DNA of 64,000 nucleotides from Qipengyuania_B thermophila. Lineage in GTDB: Bacteria > Pseudomonadota > Alphaproteobacteria > Sphingomonadales > Sphingomonadaceae. Below, one piece after another: positions 1 to 6,725 of this stretch. The stretch's first letter is position 1, and each line of letters begins with the position of its first letter. The stretch covers positions 620,001 through 684,000 of the forward strand of contig NZ_SDSI01000001.1 in NCBI RefSeq assembly GCF_004153605.1. Reading direction: 5' to 3'. A model generated the notes under the pieces. It worked only from the letters and a program-made list of their open reading frames with translations. It was not told where the DNA came from and did not search any database. The translations under genes were made by a program, and so were the position numbers.

Positions 1-648
1 GGCGACCGTGTCCGTGTTGATCTGGCTGAGGGTGGAGAAGCGGCGATTGGCGCTGGTGCCTCCGAAGGTGCCCCATTCCGCGCCCGCCTCGCCTCCTGCG
101 CCGGGTGCCACGGGAGCAGACAGGGCAAAGCGGGTGGCAGGCGCCTGCGTCCGCTCCCACAGCGCCGCAAGGAGCGCCACCACCGCGACAAGCGCCGCCG
201 CCACGCCGCCCAGCGCCCAGCGGCGCGCCGCCGCGCCCGGCGGCACCCGCCAGAACAGGTAGGCAAGGCCGGTCGCCACCACGAGCGCGGTGACAAGACC
301 GGTGCGCCCCGCGAGATCGATGATCCATGCGGGCATCCACCCCTTGCCGGCGATCTCGACCAGCGCCCAGATGCCGGTCAGGACCACCGCGCCGCCCAGC
401 AGCGCCAGAGCCGGCAGATGCCGGTCGCGCCACGCCAGCACACCCCCCGCCAGCAGCAAGGCTCCGGCGACGAGGTAGTACCACGTCCCGCCCATGGTGA
501 CGATCGCCACGCCAAGCGCGAAGGTCGCCAGCCCGAGCAGCGCAAGAAGCGCCGCCAGGGCAAGATAGGTCCAGCGCCAGCCGCGCCGCTGGCGCTCGCG
601 GCGTGCCTTGGGAAGGGCGGGAGCGGAAGCGGCGTCGGCGGTGGTCAT
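1..648 (-). CDS. gcd: Membrane-bound PQQ-dependent dehydrogenase (glucose/quinate type), N-terminal part
   Basis: Partial gene: it starts with ATG at 648 and runs out of the window after 216 residues. About five hydrophobic segments (roughly residues 20-150, beginning after the basic stretch PKARRERQRRG) are followed by a periplasmic part with WGTFGGTSANRRFSTLSQI. That matches the entry of the PQQ beta-propeller in membrane glucose/quinate/shikimate dehydrogenases. Family members oxidise sugars in the periplasm and pass electrons to ubiquinone. The propeller and its PQQ ligands lie outside the window, so the substrate cannot be judged; glucose is the commonest. It lies 50 bp downstream of the oxidase cluster on the same strand. 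Confidence 0.85.
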   Translation of the reverse strand, partial: MTTADAASAPALPKARRERQRRGWRWTYLALAALLALLGLATFALGVAIVTMGGTWYYLVAGALLLAGGVLAWRDRHLPALALLGGAVVLTGIWALVEIAGKGWMPAWIIDLAGRTGLVTALVVATGLAYLFWRVPPGAAARRWALGGVAAALVAVVALLAALWERTQAPATRFALSAPVAPGAGGEAGAEWGTFGGTSANRRFSTLSQINTDTVA

Positions 649-698
649 CGGTCAGCCTCGCGGGTCAGCCTCGGACAGGAGGTGGAAGGGAGCGCAGT

Positions 699-1046
699 TC
701 ACAGGCACACGCTGGTGAACACGACCGGGATCCCGGTCCAGACGGTTGCAACAAGGCCGCCGATGGCGCTGACGAGCGCGACGAAGCGCAGCAGGCGGGT
801 CATGCCGGGGACCAGCGCGGCGCCGCCGAGGCGCCAGCACAGCCACCCCAGAACGGCGATGAACGCCAGCCAGATGGCGCAGAGCAGCACCTGCGCGAGC
901 GAGGTTCCTGCCACGCCGATGGTGTTCCAGCGGTAGGCGCAGGACAGCCCCTGGACGCCGTAGAGCACGGAGAACGCGACCGCCCAGACGATCCAGCCTG
1001 TCGTGCTGGCCAGCAGCGCCCGGGCGGTGGCGGCCGGCGCGCTCAC
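699..1046 (-). CDS. Small membrane protein of the oxidase cluster
   Basis: 115 residues with about three transmembrane segments (GWIVWAVAFSVLYGV; LLCAIWLAFIAVLGWLCW; LLRFVALVSAIGGLVATVW). The chosen GTG start at 1046 overlaps the stop of the subunit I-III gene as GTGA, which suggests translational coupling; an ATG at 1061 would add five residues. I do not recognise a family. Its place at the end of the cluster suggests an accessory or small subunit of the oxidase, by context only. Two cysteines (one at the start of the second segment, one in its C-terminal half) and a C-terminal Cys are visible but form no known metal motif. Confidence 0.7.
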   Translation of the reverse strand: MSAPAATARALLASTTGWIVWAVAFSVLYGVQGLSCAYRWNTIGVAGTSLAQVLLCAIWLAFIAVLGWLCWRLGGAALVPGMTRLLRFVALVSAIGGLVATVWTGIPVVFTSVCL

Positions 1047-3553
1047 GGTCCCGCGACCCATGGCGCACCATGGATGACGAGGAGCGCCAGCGAGCCGGCA
1101 AAGGCGGCCCACGCCTGCCAGTGCAGCGTCACCCGCAGATCCAGCGTTCGCGCCGGCGAGACGAAGCCGCGCTTCACCCGAGCCCAGCAGAACAGCGCCA
1201 TGATCGCCGCGACGGCGCAGTGGAACGCGCCATAGGCTGCCAGCAGCGCCGTCACCGAGGCGTAGGCGTGTCCCGAGGGCGGAGGAGCGAGCCACAGCGG
1301 CACCAGCGCCAGCATGACGCCACCGAAAATCTGCCCGGCCGCCGCCGCGAGCAGGGTGCCGCTGACCGAAGCTGTCCGGCCCGCGGACATCGCCAGCGTC
1401 GCCCGGCGCATGGCTGCCCAGCCGCCGATCACGCCGAGGAGGCCGAGCGCCAGGTTGGCGCTGTTCGGCTCCAGCAGGGCCGGCGGCGGCCAGCCGGGTG
1501 CGATGGTCCACAGATAGGCGTAACCGAACAGCAGGGATCCGAACAGCGAGGCGTCGGCGGTCAGCGTGAACAGGCTGCCCCAGTGACCCGGCGCCTCCCG
1601 CACTTCGGGATGGGGCGGCAGCACGAGTCCGGCGCCCGCGTCCTGCGCGCCCTCGTCCTGCCGCTGGCCGTTGTTCCATGCCCAGACGAGGAACAGCACC
1701 AGCGCCACCGCGACCCCCGCAAGGCTCAGCAGATACTGCTTGAGCAGGATGCCGAGGAAGAACGCCCCTGTCGGCAGCGCCGCGAAGAGCGGCAGGAACG
1801 TCGGTCCGGGCAGCAGCACGACCTGTTCGGCCGCGCCGCTGACCATGTCGACGCCGATGGTTTCCCGCCGCTCGCCGCGCCGGCGCCCGAGCGCGCCCTC
1901 GCCCCGCGCCAGCCGGACGGCGAGATCGGGATCGGCCTGCAGCGGGTCGCGTCCGGTGACGAGCGGCAGGCTGGCGAAGTTGTAGGATGGCGGCGGCTTG
2001 GGCCCGGCCCATTCCAGCGTGCCCGCGTTCCACGGATTGCGGCGCGCTTTCTCGCCCGACAGGAACTGCAGCACGACATCGACCAGCACCAGCGCGAAGC
2101 CGATGGCCGACAGGAAGCCGCCGATGGAGGAGACGAGGTTGAGCCCGGTCCACCCCATCTCGGCCGGGTAGGTGTAGACCCGGCGCGGCATGCCGAGCAG
2201 TCCCGTCAGATGCATCTGGAAGAACGTCAGGTTGAAGCCGATGAAGTTGAGCCAGAAGGCAACCTCGCCCAGCCGGAACAGACGCCGCCGTCCGCTGACC
2301 AGCGGCAGCCAGTAGTACAGCCCGGCCAGCAGCGGAAACACGAAACCGCCGACCAACACGTAATGGAGATGGGCGACGATGAAGTGGGTGTCGTGCACCT
2401 GCCAGTTGAACGGCACCACGGCCACCATCACTCCGGAAAGGCCGCCCAGCACGAAGATGGCGAAGAAGCCGAGGATGTAGAGCATGGGCAGCCTGAGCTG
2501 CGGGCGGCCCTGCACCATGGTCGCCAGCCAGGCGAAGATCTGGATCGCGGTGGGCACCGCCACCAGCGTGCTCGCGGCGGAGAAGAAGGCCAGCCCCATG
2601 TGCGGGATGCCGGTCGTGAACATGTGATGGACCCACAGCCCGAAGCTCAGGAAGCCGAGGCTGATGGCCGCCGCGACCACCCAGCCGTACCCGACGATGG
2701 TGGTGCGGCACAGCACCGGGATCAGCGTGGAAAGGATCCCGGCCGCGGGAAGGAAGATGATGTAGACTTCCGGATGGCCGAACAGCCAGAACAGATGCTG
2801 CCACAGGATGCTGTCGCCACCCCGCGCCGGATCGAAGAACGCCCATCCGAACGCCCGCTCGATCTCGAGCATCACCGACCCCAGAACCAGCGGCGGAAAG
2901 CCGATCAGGATCATGAACACCGCCACGAGCAGATACCACGCAAGGAGCGGCATGCGCGACAGGCTCATGCCGGGCGCGCGCAGCTTCAGGATCGACACGG
3001 CGATCTCCACCGCCCCGGCGATCGAGGAGACCTCGACGAAGGTGACGCCGATCAGCCAGACGTCGGCGTTGATGCCGGGCGAATAGGGCTGCGACGAGAG
3101 CGGGGTGTACATGAACCAGCCGGTGTCGGGCGCAAGGCCGAGCAGCATGGCGACGATGAGGATCGATCCGCCCGACAGGTAGCACCAGTAGGCGTAGGCG
3201 CCGAGCCGCGGAAACGCCATGTCGCGCGCGCCCAGCATCTTGGGCATCATGTAGATGGCCAGCCCTTCCAGCGCCGGAATGGCGAACAGGAACATCATCA
3301 CCGTTCCGTGCATGGTGAAGAACTGGTTGTAGGCGGCCGGACCGGCAAAGCCGCTGTGCGGGGTGGCGAGCTGCGCCCGGATCAGCATGGCGAGAACGCC
3401 GCCGATCAGGAAGAACACGAAGGAAGTGACCAGAAACCGCTTGCCGATGTCGGTGTGGTTGGTCGCCGCCAGCCGGCCCCAGCCGGACGGGGTTCTGAAC
3501 AGCGGGTCGAGCTGCTTGTGCAGTCCTAGCGCCGTCACCCGTCCGCCGCTCAT
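1043..3553 (-). CDS. ctaD: Cytochrome c oxidase subunit I-III fusion
   Basis: 836 residues. Residues about 1-560 are haem-copper oxidase subunit I and the rest is a subunit III-like membrane domain, as in fused CoxA/C (COX1-3) proteins. Haem and copper ligands are present: His82 and His397 for the low-spin haem, His395 for the high-spin haem, and His260-Tyr264 plus His309-His310 for CuB. Asp111 (ARDMAFPR) and Glu262 (GHPEVY) of the D-pathway are kept, but the Asn pair after FPR is replaced by GA. The K-pathway position in AVPTAIQIF is Gln338 where A-type oxidases have Lys. The ATG start overlaps the coxB stop as ATGA. Reduces oxygen to water in the inner membrane; pumping ability is uncertain. 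Confidence 0.93.
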   Translation of the reverse strand: MSGGRVTALGLHKQLDPLFRTPSGWGRLAATNHTDIGKRFLVTSFVFFLIGGVLAMLIRAQLATPHSGFAGPAAYNQFFTMHGTVMMFLFAIPALEGLAIYMMPKMLGARDMAFPRLGAYAYWCYLSGGSILIVAMLLGLAPDTGWFMYTPLSSQPYSPGINADVWLIGVTFVEVSSIAGAVEIAVSILKLRAPGMSLSRMPLLAWYLLVAVFMILIGFPPLVLGSVMLEIERAFGWAFFDPARGGDSILWQHLFWLFGHPEVYIIFLPAAGILSTLIPVLCRTTIVGYGWVVAAAISLGFLSFGLWVHHMFTTGIPHMGLAFFSAASTLVAVPTAIQIFAWLATMVQGRPQLRLPMLYILGFFAIFVLGGLSGVMVAVVPFNWQVHDTHFIVAHLHYVLVGGFVFPLLAGLYYWLPLVSGRRRLFRLGEVAFWLNFIGFNLTFFQMHLTGLLGMPRRVYTYPAEMGWTGLNLVSSIGGFLSAIGFALVLVDVVLQFLSGEKARRNPWNAGTLEWAGPKPPPSYNFASLPLVTGRDPLQADPDLAVRLARGEGALGRRRGERRETIGVDMVSGAAEQVVLLPGPTFLPLFAALPTGAFFLGILLKQYLLSLAGVAVALVLFLVWAWNNGQRQDEGAQDAGAGLVLPPHPEVREAPGHWGSLFTLTADASLFGSLLFGYAYLWTIAPGWPPPALLEPNSANLALGLLGVIGGWAAMRRATLAMSAGRTASVSGTLLAAAAGQIFGGVMLALVPLWLAPPPSGHAYASVTALLAAYGAFHCAVAAIMALFCWARVKRGFVSPARTLDLRVTLHWQAWAAFAGSLALLVIHGAPWVAGP

Positions 3554-4464
3554 CGCCCGCCCTCCAGCAGCGCCGCGGCCTGCTCCGTCTCCGCCTCCGT
3601 CAGCGGGCCGGCATGGAGCCGCACCCACGCGCGCAGCGCCTCGCCGGACAGCGCGTGCAGCGGGTGGCCGGGGGGCCAGGCGCGCGCGGACACGCCCGCA
3701 AGGCCCGGTGCGCCGGTGCCGTCGGCGTGACAGGCGGCGCAGTTCGCCGGCCACGGCGCGGCCTCGCTCCGCAGCCGCGCCAACGTCGCCGCGTACTCCT
3801 CGGGCGGGTGGGCGACCACGGTGAAGACATTGGCCGCGTGGCCGACGCCGCAGAATTCGGCGCAGCGGCCCTGGTACCGTCCGGGCGCCGCCGCCCTGAT
3901 CCGCAGCACGTTCTCGAAACCGGGCACGGCGTCGAGCTTGCCGGCGAGTTGGGGCACCCAGAAGCTGTGGATCACGTCGGCGCTGGTGATCCGCACGTCC
4001 ACGTCCCGCCCGGCAGGAATGTGCAGCTCCGTCGCCGTCACCGCCCGTCCCGCGCCGAGATCGGGATGGGTGAACCGCCACCAGAACTGATGCGCCCGCG
4101 CCTCCACCGTCACCACCTCGGGCGCGGGATGAGGCAGCAGGCGTTCGCCCACGATCAGCGCCGCCGCCGTCAGCACGCCAAGTACGCCCAAGGGGAACAG
4201 CAGCCCGCCGCCGACGATCCAGCGCGCCGCGTTGACGGTGGAGGCGGCGTGCCGGCGGCGCCATGCCAGCGCCAGCAACACGGCGACCAGCGCCGTGATG
4301 GCGGCCGCGCCGGCGAGCATCACCCACCACAGCACGGCGATGGCGCGCGCCGAAGGCCCGCCCGGCTCAAGCGTCGACAGCGGCGCGGCGCACCCGCCCA
4401 GCATCGCCGCGGCGGCAAGGGTGGCGTGCGCGCCCGCCCTTCTGTACGCTGGTCCCCGCCGCAC
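3550..4464 (-). CDS. coxB: Cytochrome c oxidase subunit II with C-terminal cytochrome c domain
   Basis: 304 residues from a GTG at 4464, chosen because it gives a basic N-terminus (VRRGPAYRRAGAH), a hydrophobic run and a lipobox (LGGC); an in-frame ATG at 4404 would cut into the signal. Two membrane helices follow (about residues 40-65 and 80-105), then the CuA cupredoxin domain with VIHSFWVPQL and CAEFCGVGH. The CuA methionine position is Asn212. The C-terminal 60 residues carry a haem c motif CAACH (242-246), as in caa3-type oxidases, but no methionine follows it, so the sixth haem ligand is unclear. It accepts electrons at the outer membrane face and feeds subunit I. First gene of the cluster, 18 bp from the divergent DUF2231 gene. 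Confidence 0.9.
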   Translation of the reverse strand: MRRGPAYRRAGAHATLAAAAMLGGCAAPLSTLEPGGPSARAIAVLWWVMLAGAAAITALVAVLLALAWRRRHAASTVNAARWIVGGGLLFPLGVLGVLTAAALIVGERLLPHPAPEVVTVEARAHQFWWRFTHPDLGAGRAVTATELHIPAGRDVDVRITSADVIHSFWVPQLAGKLDAVPGFENVLRIRAAAPGRYQGRCAEFCGVGHAANVFTVVAHPPEEYAATLARLRSEAAPWPANCAACHADGTGAPGLAGVSARAWPPGHPLHALSGEALRAWVRLHAGPLTEAETEQAAALLEGGR

Positions 4465-4482
4465 ACCAGTCCGGAGACGACC

Positions 4483-4992
4483 ATGGCCCGCAAGCCGCAC
4501 CAGCTGCGCGACCCGTTCCACGACAGCGATCACTACTACATGACCGACTCGTTCGTCGCGGTGGCCGGACACCCGCTCCACGCGATGTCGGTGGCCTTCC
4601 CCATCGCGCTTGCGTTCGCCACGCTGGGCGCGGACGTGTTCTACTGGTGGACGGGCGATCCGTTCTGGACCCGCGCGGCGCTCTACTCGAGCGGGTTTGG
4701 CTTCTGGCTGGGCGTCGCGGCCGGCATCACCGGCACCGGCGAGCTGGTGTTCGGCCCCGGCATCCGGCGGCGGATCGCGGTGTGGACGCATTTCATCGCG
4801 GCCGTGACCCTGCTGTCGATCATGGGCGCCAACTGGGGTCTGCGGATCGCCGATCACGAAGCGGCGGTGCTGCCCTACGGCATCCTGATGTCGCTCCTCG
4901 GCGCGGTCATGACCGGATTTGCCGGGTGGCACGGAGGCAAGCTGGTGTTCGACCATCAGATCGGTGTCTCCGCCGATCCGGGGAAGGGCTGA
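4483..4992 (+). CDS. DUF2231 membrane protein
   Basis: 169 residues with four predicted transmembrane segments. The motif GHPLHAMSVAFPIAL early in the protein and the paired helices match the DUF2231 family, whose function is not established. The ATG lies 8 bp after a GGAGACGACC ribosome-binding stretch. It is transcribed away from coxB with only 18 bp between the starts, and its 3' end overlaps the 3' end of the CopD/HemJ-like gene by 37 bp in convergent orientation. The location suggests a link with respiration, but nothing in the protein proves it. Confidence 0.85.
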   Translation: MARKPHQLRDPFHDSDHYYMTDSFVAVAGHPLHAMSVAFPIALAFATLGADVFYWWTGDPFWTRAALYSSGFGFWLGVAAGITGTGELVFGPGIRRRIAVWTHFIAAVTLLSIMGANWGLRIADHEAAVLPYGILMSLLGAVMTGFAGWHGGKLVFDHQIGVSADPGKG

Positions 4993-5450
4993 CCGCGCGG
5001 TTCGAGCAGCCAGTCCGGCAGCGCGCCGCCGTCGAGCGGCGGCTTGGCCAGCACGAGGGCGAGGATCAGGGCGATCACGGTCACGGCCGCCGTCATCAGC
5101 GCGCCCGCCCCGAGCCAGCCCATCGCCGGACGGTGATCGGCGTATTCGAGCAGCAGGTGCCCCTGAAACGCGTGCAGCGCCACCATCAGCGCCACCACCG
5201 CCAGCTTCAGATACATCCAGCCGGTGAACACGTCGCGGGCGAAGATCAGCGCCGTGCCCGCCACGACCGCGACGATCGCGGCCGGCGTGACTGCGCGCAC
5301 ATAGATGCGGCGCACGAAATACCGCAGGGCGCCGAACTCCTCCTGCGTGCGCACATGAGCGTGCTGCACCAGCAGGGTGGGCAGCGCGATCAGCCCCGCG
5401 CTCCAGATCACCAGTGCGGCGATGTGGAGGGCCTTGAGGATCGCGATCAC
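4956..5450 (-). CDS. HemJ/CopD-like four-helix membrane protein
   Basis: 164 residues, GTG start overlapping the ctaG stop (GTGA). The first helix reads LKALHIAALVIWSAGLIALP and is followed by a His; this closely parallels HemJ at 30753 (LKAGHVIFVIFWMAGLFMLP then His), including the conserved K, H, W and LP. A second His-bearing helix (LKLAVVALMVALHAFQG) parallels HemJ GWLHAKLLLVLLLSGYHG. HemJ-family proteins bind haem and oxidise protoporphyrinogen; CopD-family members are linked to copper uptake. Here the neighbours are oxidase and oxidase-assembly genes, so a role in haem or copper supply to the oxidase is a fair inference, not shown. Confidence 0.75.
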   Translation of the reverse strand: MIAILKALHIAALVIWSAGLIALPTLLVQHAHVRTQEEFGALRYFVRRIYVRAVTPAAIVAVVAGTALIFARDVFTGWMYLKLAVVALMVALHAFQGHLLLEYADHRPAMGWLGAGALMTAAVTVIALILALVLAKPPLDGGALPDWLLEPRGQPFPGSAETPI

Positions 5451-6169
5451 GCGGCCAGCCGCCAGCCGCGCGCCCAGCCCCGCAGCAGCAGGGCCAGCGC
5501 CGCACCATAGGGGATGGCCCCCGCAACCCACATGATCAGCCCGCCAAGCTGCTGATCCGTAACCGGCCCGAGGCCCCAGGGCGCGGTGGTGGCAAGGTGC
5601 GGCGCGTAAAGCGGTTCGGGCGCAAAGGCGAGGATGGCGCCGAGAAGGCCCATCTGGGCCACCGTCCCCACCAGCGCCAGCGTGGTGGCCAGAGGCTGCG
5701 CCTGCGCATCGAACACCGCGCGCCAGAACAGCAGCGCCGTGGCCGCAAGGCTCGCCTGCATCGCCCAGTACACCGCCGGATCGGCCAGCGCCGCCGCATA
5801 GGGTGGCGGCGCGTGCCAGAACCAGAACACCGCCACATGCGCGACCGCGGCGATTCCGACCGGCACGCGCCCGCCCGGCACACCGCGCCAGCCCCATGCC
5901 AGCAACGGCATGGCGACCGCCACCAGCAGGAGGTGGTGGACCACGCGGGCGGAGAACAGCGCCACCGTCAGGGCGCACAGCGGCGACACGAAGATGATCG
6001 CCAGCACGACCCAGCCCGCCACAAGGGCGCGACGGTCTCCCTTGCCCAGCGCGATCCCGCCCAGGAGCAGCGCCAGCCCCACCAGCAGCGGCGGATCGAA
6101 GTTCCAGCGCGTCGCCAGCAGCAGCGGTGTCGGCGCGATGCCGCAGTAGGTGATGGGGTCCGGTGGCAT
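5447..6169 (-). CDS. ctaG: Cytochrome c oxidase assembly protein, CtaG (caa3) family
   Basis: 240 residues, seven or so transmembrane helices, starting MPPDPITYCG. The helix with VVHHLLLVAVAMPLLAWG and the later FWHAPPPYAAAL match the caa3_CtaG family (the Bacillus-type CtaG, unrelated to Cox11). Family members are needed for making active caa3-type oxidase, probably by helping copper insertion. First gene of a two-gene unit with the HemJ/CopD-like gene; it lies beyond the oxidase structural genes on the same strand. No ctaB or cox11-type gene is seen nearby. Confidence 0.88.
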   Translation of the reverse strand: MPPDPITYCGIAPTPLLLATRWNFDPPLLVGLALLLGGIALGKGDRRALVAGWVVLAIIFVSPLCALTVALFSARVVHHLLLVAVAMPLLAWGWRGVPGGRVPVGIAAVAHVAVFWFWHAPPPYAAALADPAVYWAMQASLAATALLFWRAVFDAQAQPLATTLALVGTVAQMGLLGAILAFAPEPLYAPHLATTAPWGLGPVTDQQLGGLIMWVAGAIPYGAALALLLRGWARGWRLAA

Positions 6170-6271
6170 TGCTCCGGTGCTCCTTTGATCGCCCGTTCCG
6201 TGCGTTGCCCGAAACTGTGACGAACCAGGGGCGGGAAGTCCACCCCCGCCCGTGCCGAGCGCCGGCGCGGC

Positions 6272-6718
6272 CTAACCGTCGGCGCAGCGGCGCTGCCGCA
6301 GACGTTCGTAAAGGATGCGCGTTTCCAGCAGGTTGGCGATCCGCAGCGCCACTTCGACGACGTCAAAGGGCTTGGTGACAAAATCCTTGGCGCCCAGCGA
6401 CAAGGCGCGCCGCCGCGCTTCGACGGCGGTGTCGGCAGTCAGCACCAGCACGGGACGGAAGTCATCGGCGCGGCTGTGGCGGGCGAAGGCCTCCAGCAGC
6501 TGGAATCCGTCGACCTCCGGCATCATGAGATCGAGCAGCACGAGGTCCGGCTTCAGGTCGACAAAGGTGTCGAGCGCCCGGCGCGGGTCGGTCAGCGCAT
6601 GGATGTCGCGATAACCCTCCCGCTCCAGCACGCTGCGCAGCAGCAGCACGTTGGCCTCTTCGTCGTCGATGACGAGGATGCGCCGCGCCAGGATGTCGGC
6701 GCCGCTGACCAGATCCAT
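6272..6718 (-). CDS. Single-domain response regulator (receiver only)
   Basis: 148 residues, nearly all a CheY-like receiver. The acidic pair (VIDDEE), phospho-acceptor Asp (LVLLDLMMPEVDGF), the Thr (VLVLTAD) and the Lys (DFVTKPFD) are all present, so it should be phosphorylatable. There is no output domain; about 20 residues after the receiver end the protein. It starts 7 bp after the stop of the histidine kinase at 6726, so the two are almost certainly partners. The output must be through protein contact or a phosphorelay to another protein. Confidence 0.9.
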   Translation of the reverse strand: MDLVSGADILARRILVIDDEEANVLLLRSVLEREGYRDIHALTDPRRALDTFVDLKPDLVLLDLMMPEVDGFQLLEAFARHSRADDFRPVLVLTADTAVEARRRALSLGAKDFVTKPFDVVEVALRIANLLETRILYERLRQRRCADG

Positions 6719-6725
6719 CACCCTG

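Noticed and set aside
1070..3529. Very long open frame on the plus strand opposite the oxidase subunit I-III gene
   Set aside because: Composition is rich in Arg, Gln, Glu, Pro and His, typical of the antisense of GC-rich coding DNA. It matches no family, while the minus strand has all oxidase motifs.
6228..6251. 7-bp GC stem (GGGCGGG/CCCGCCC) downstream of the receiver gene
   Set aside because: No T run follows on either strand, and such stems are common by chance in DNA this rich in GC.
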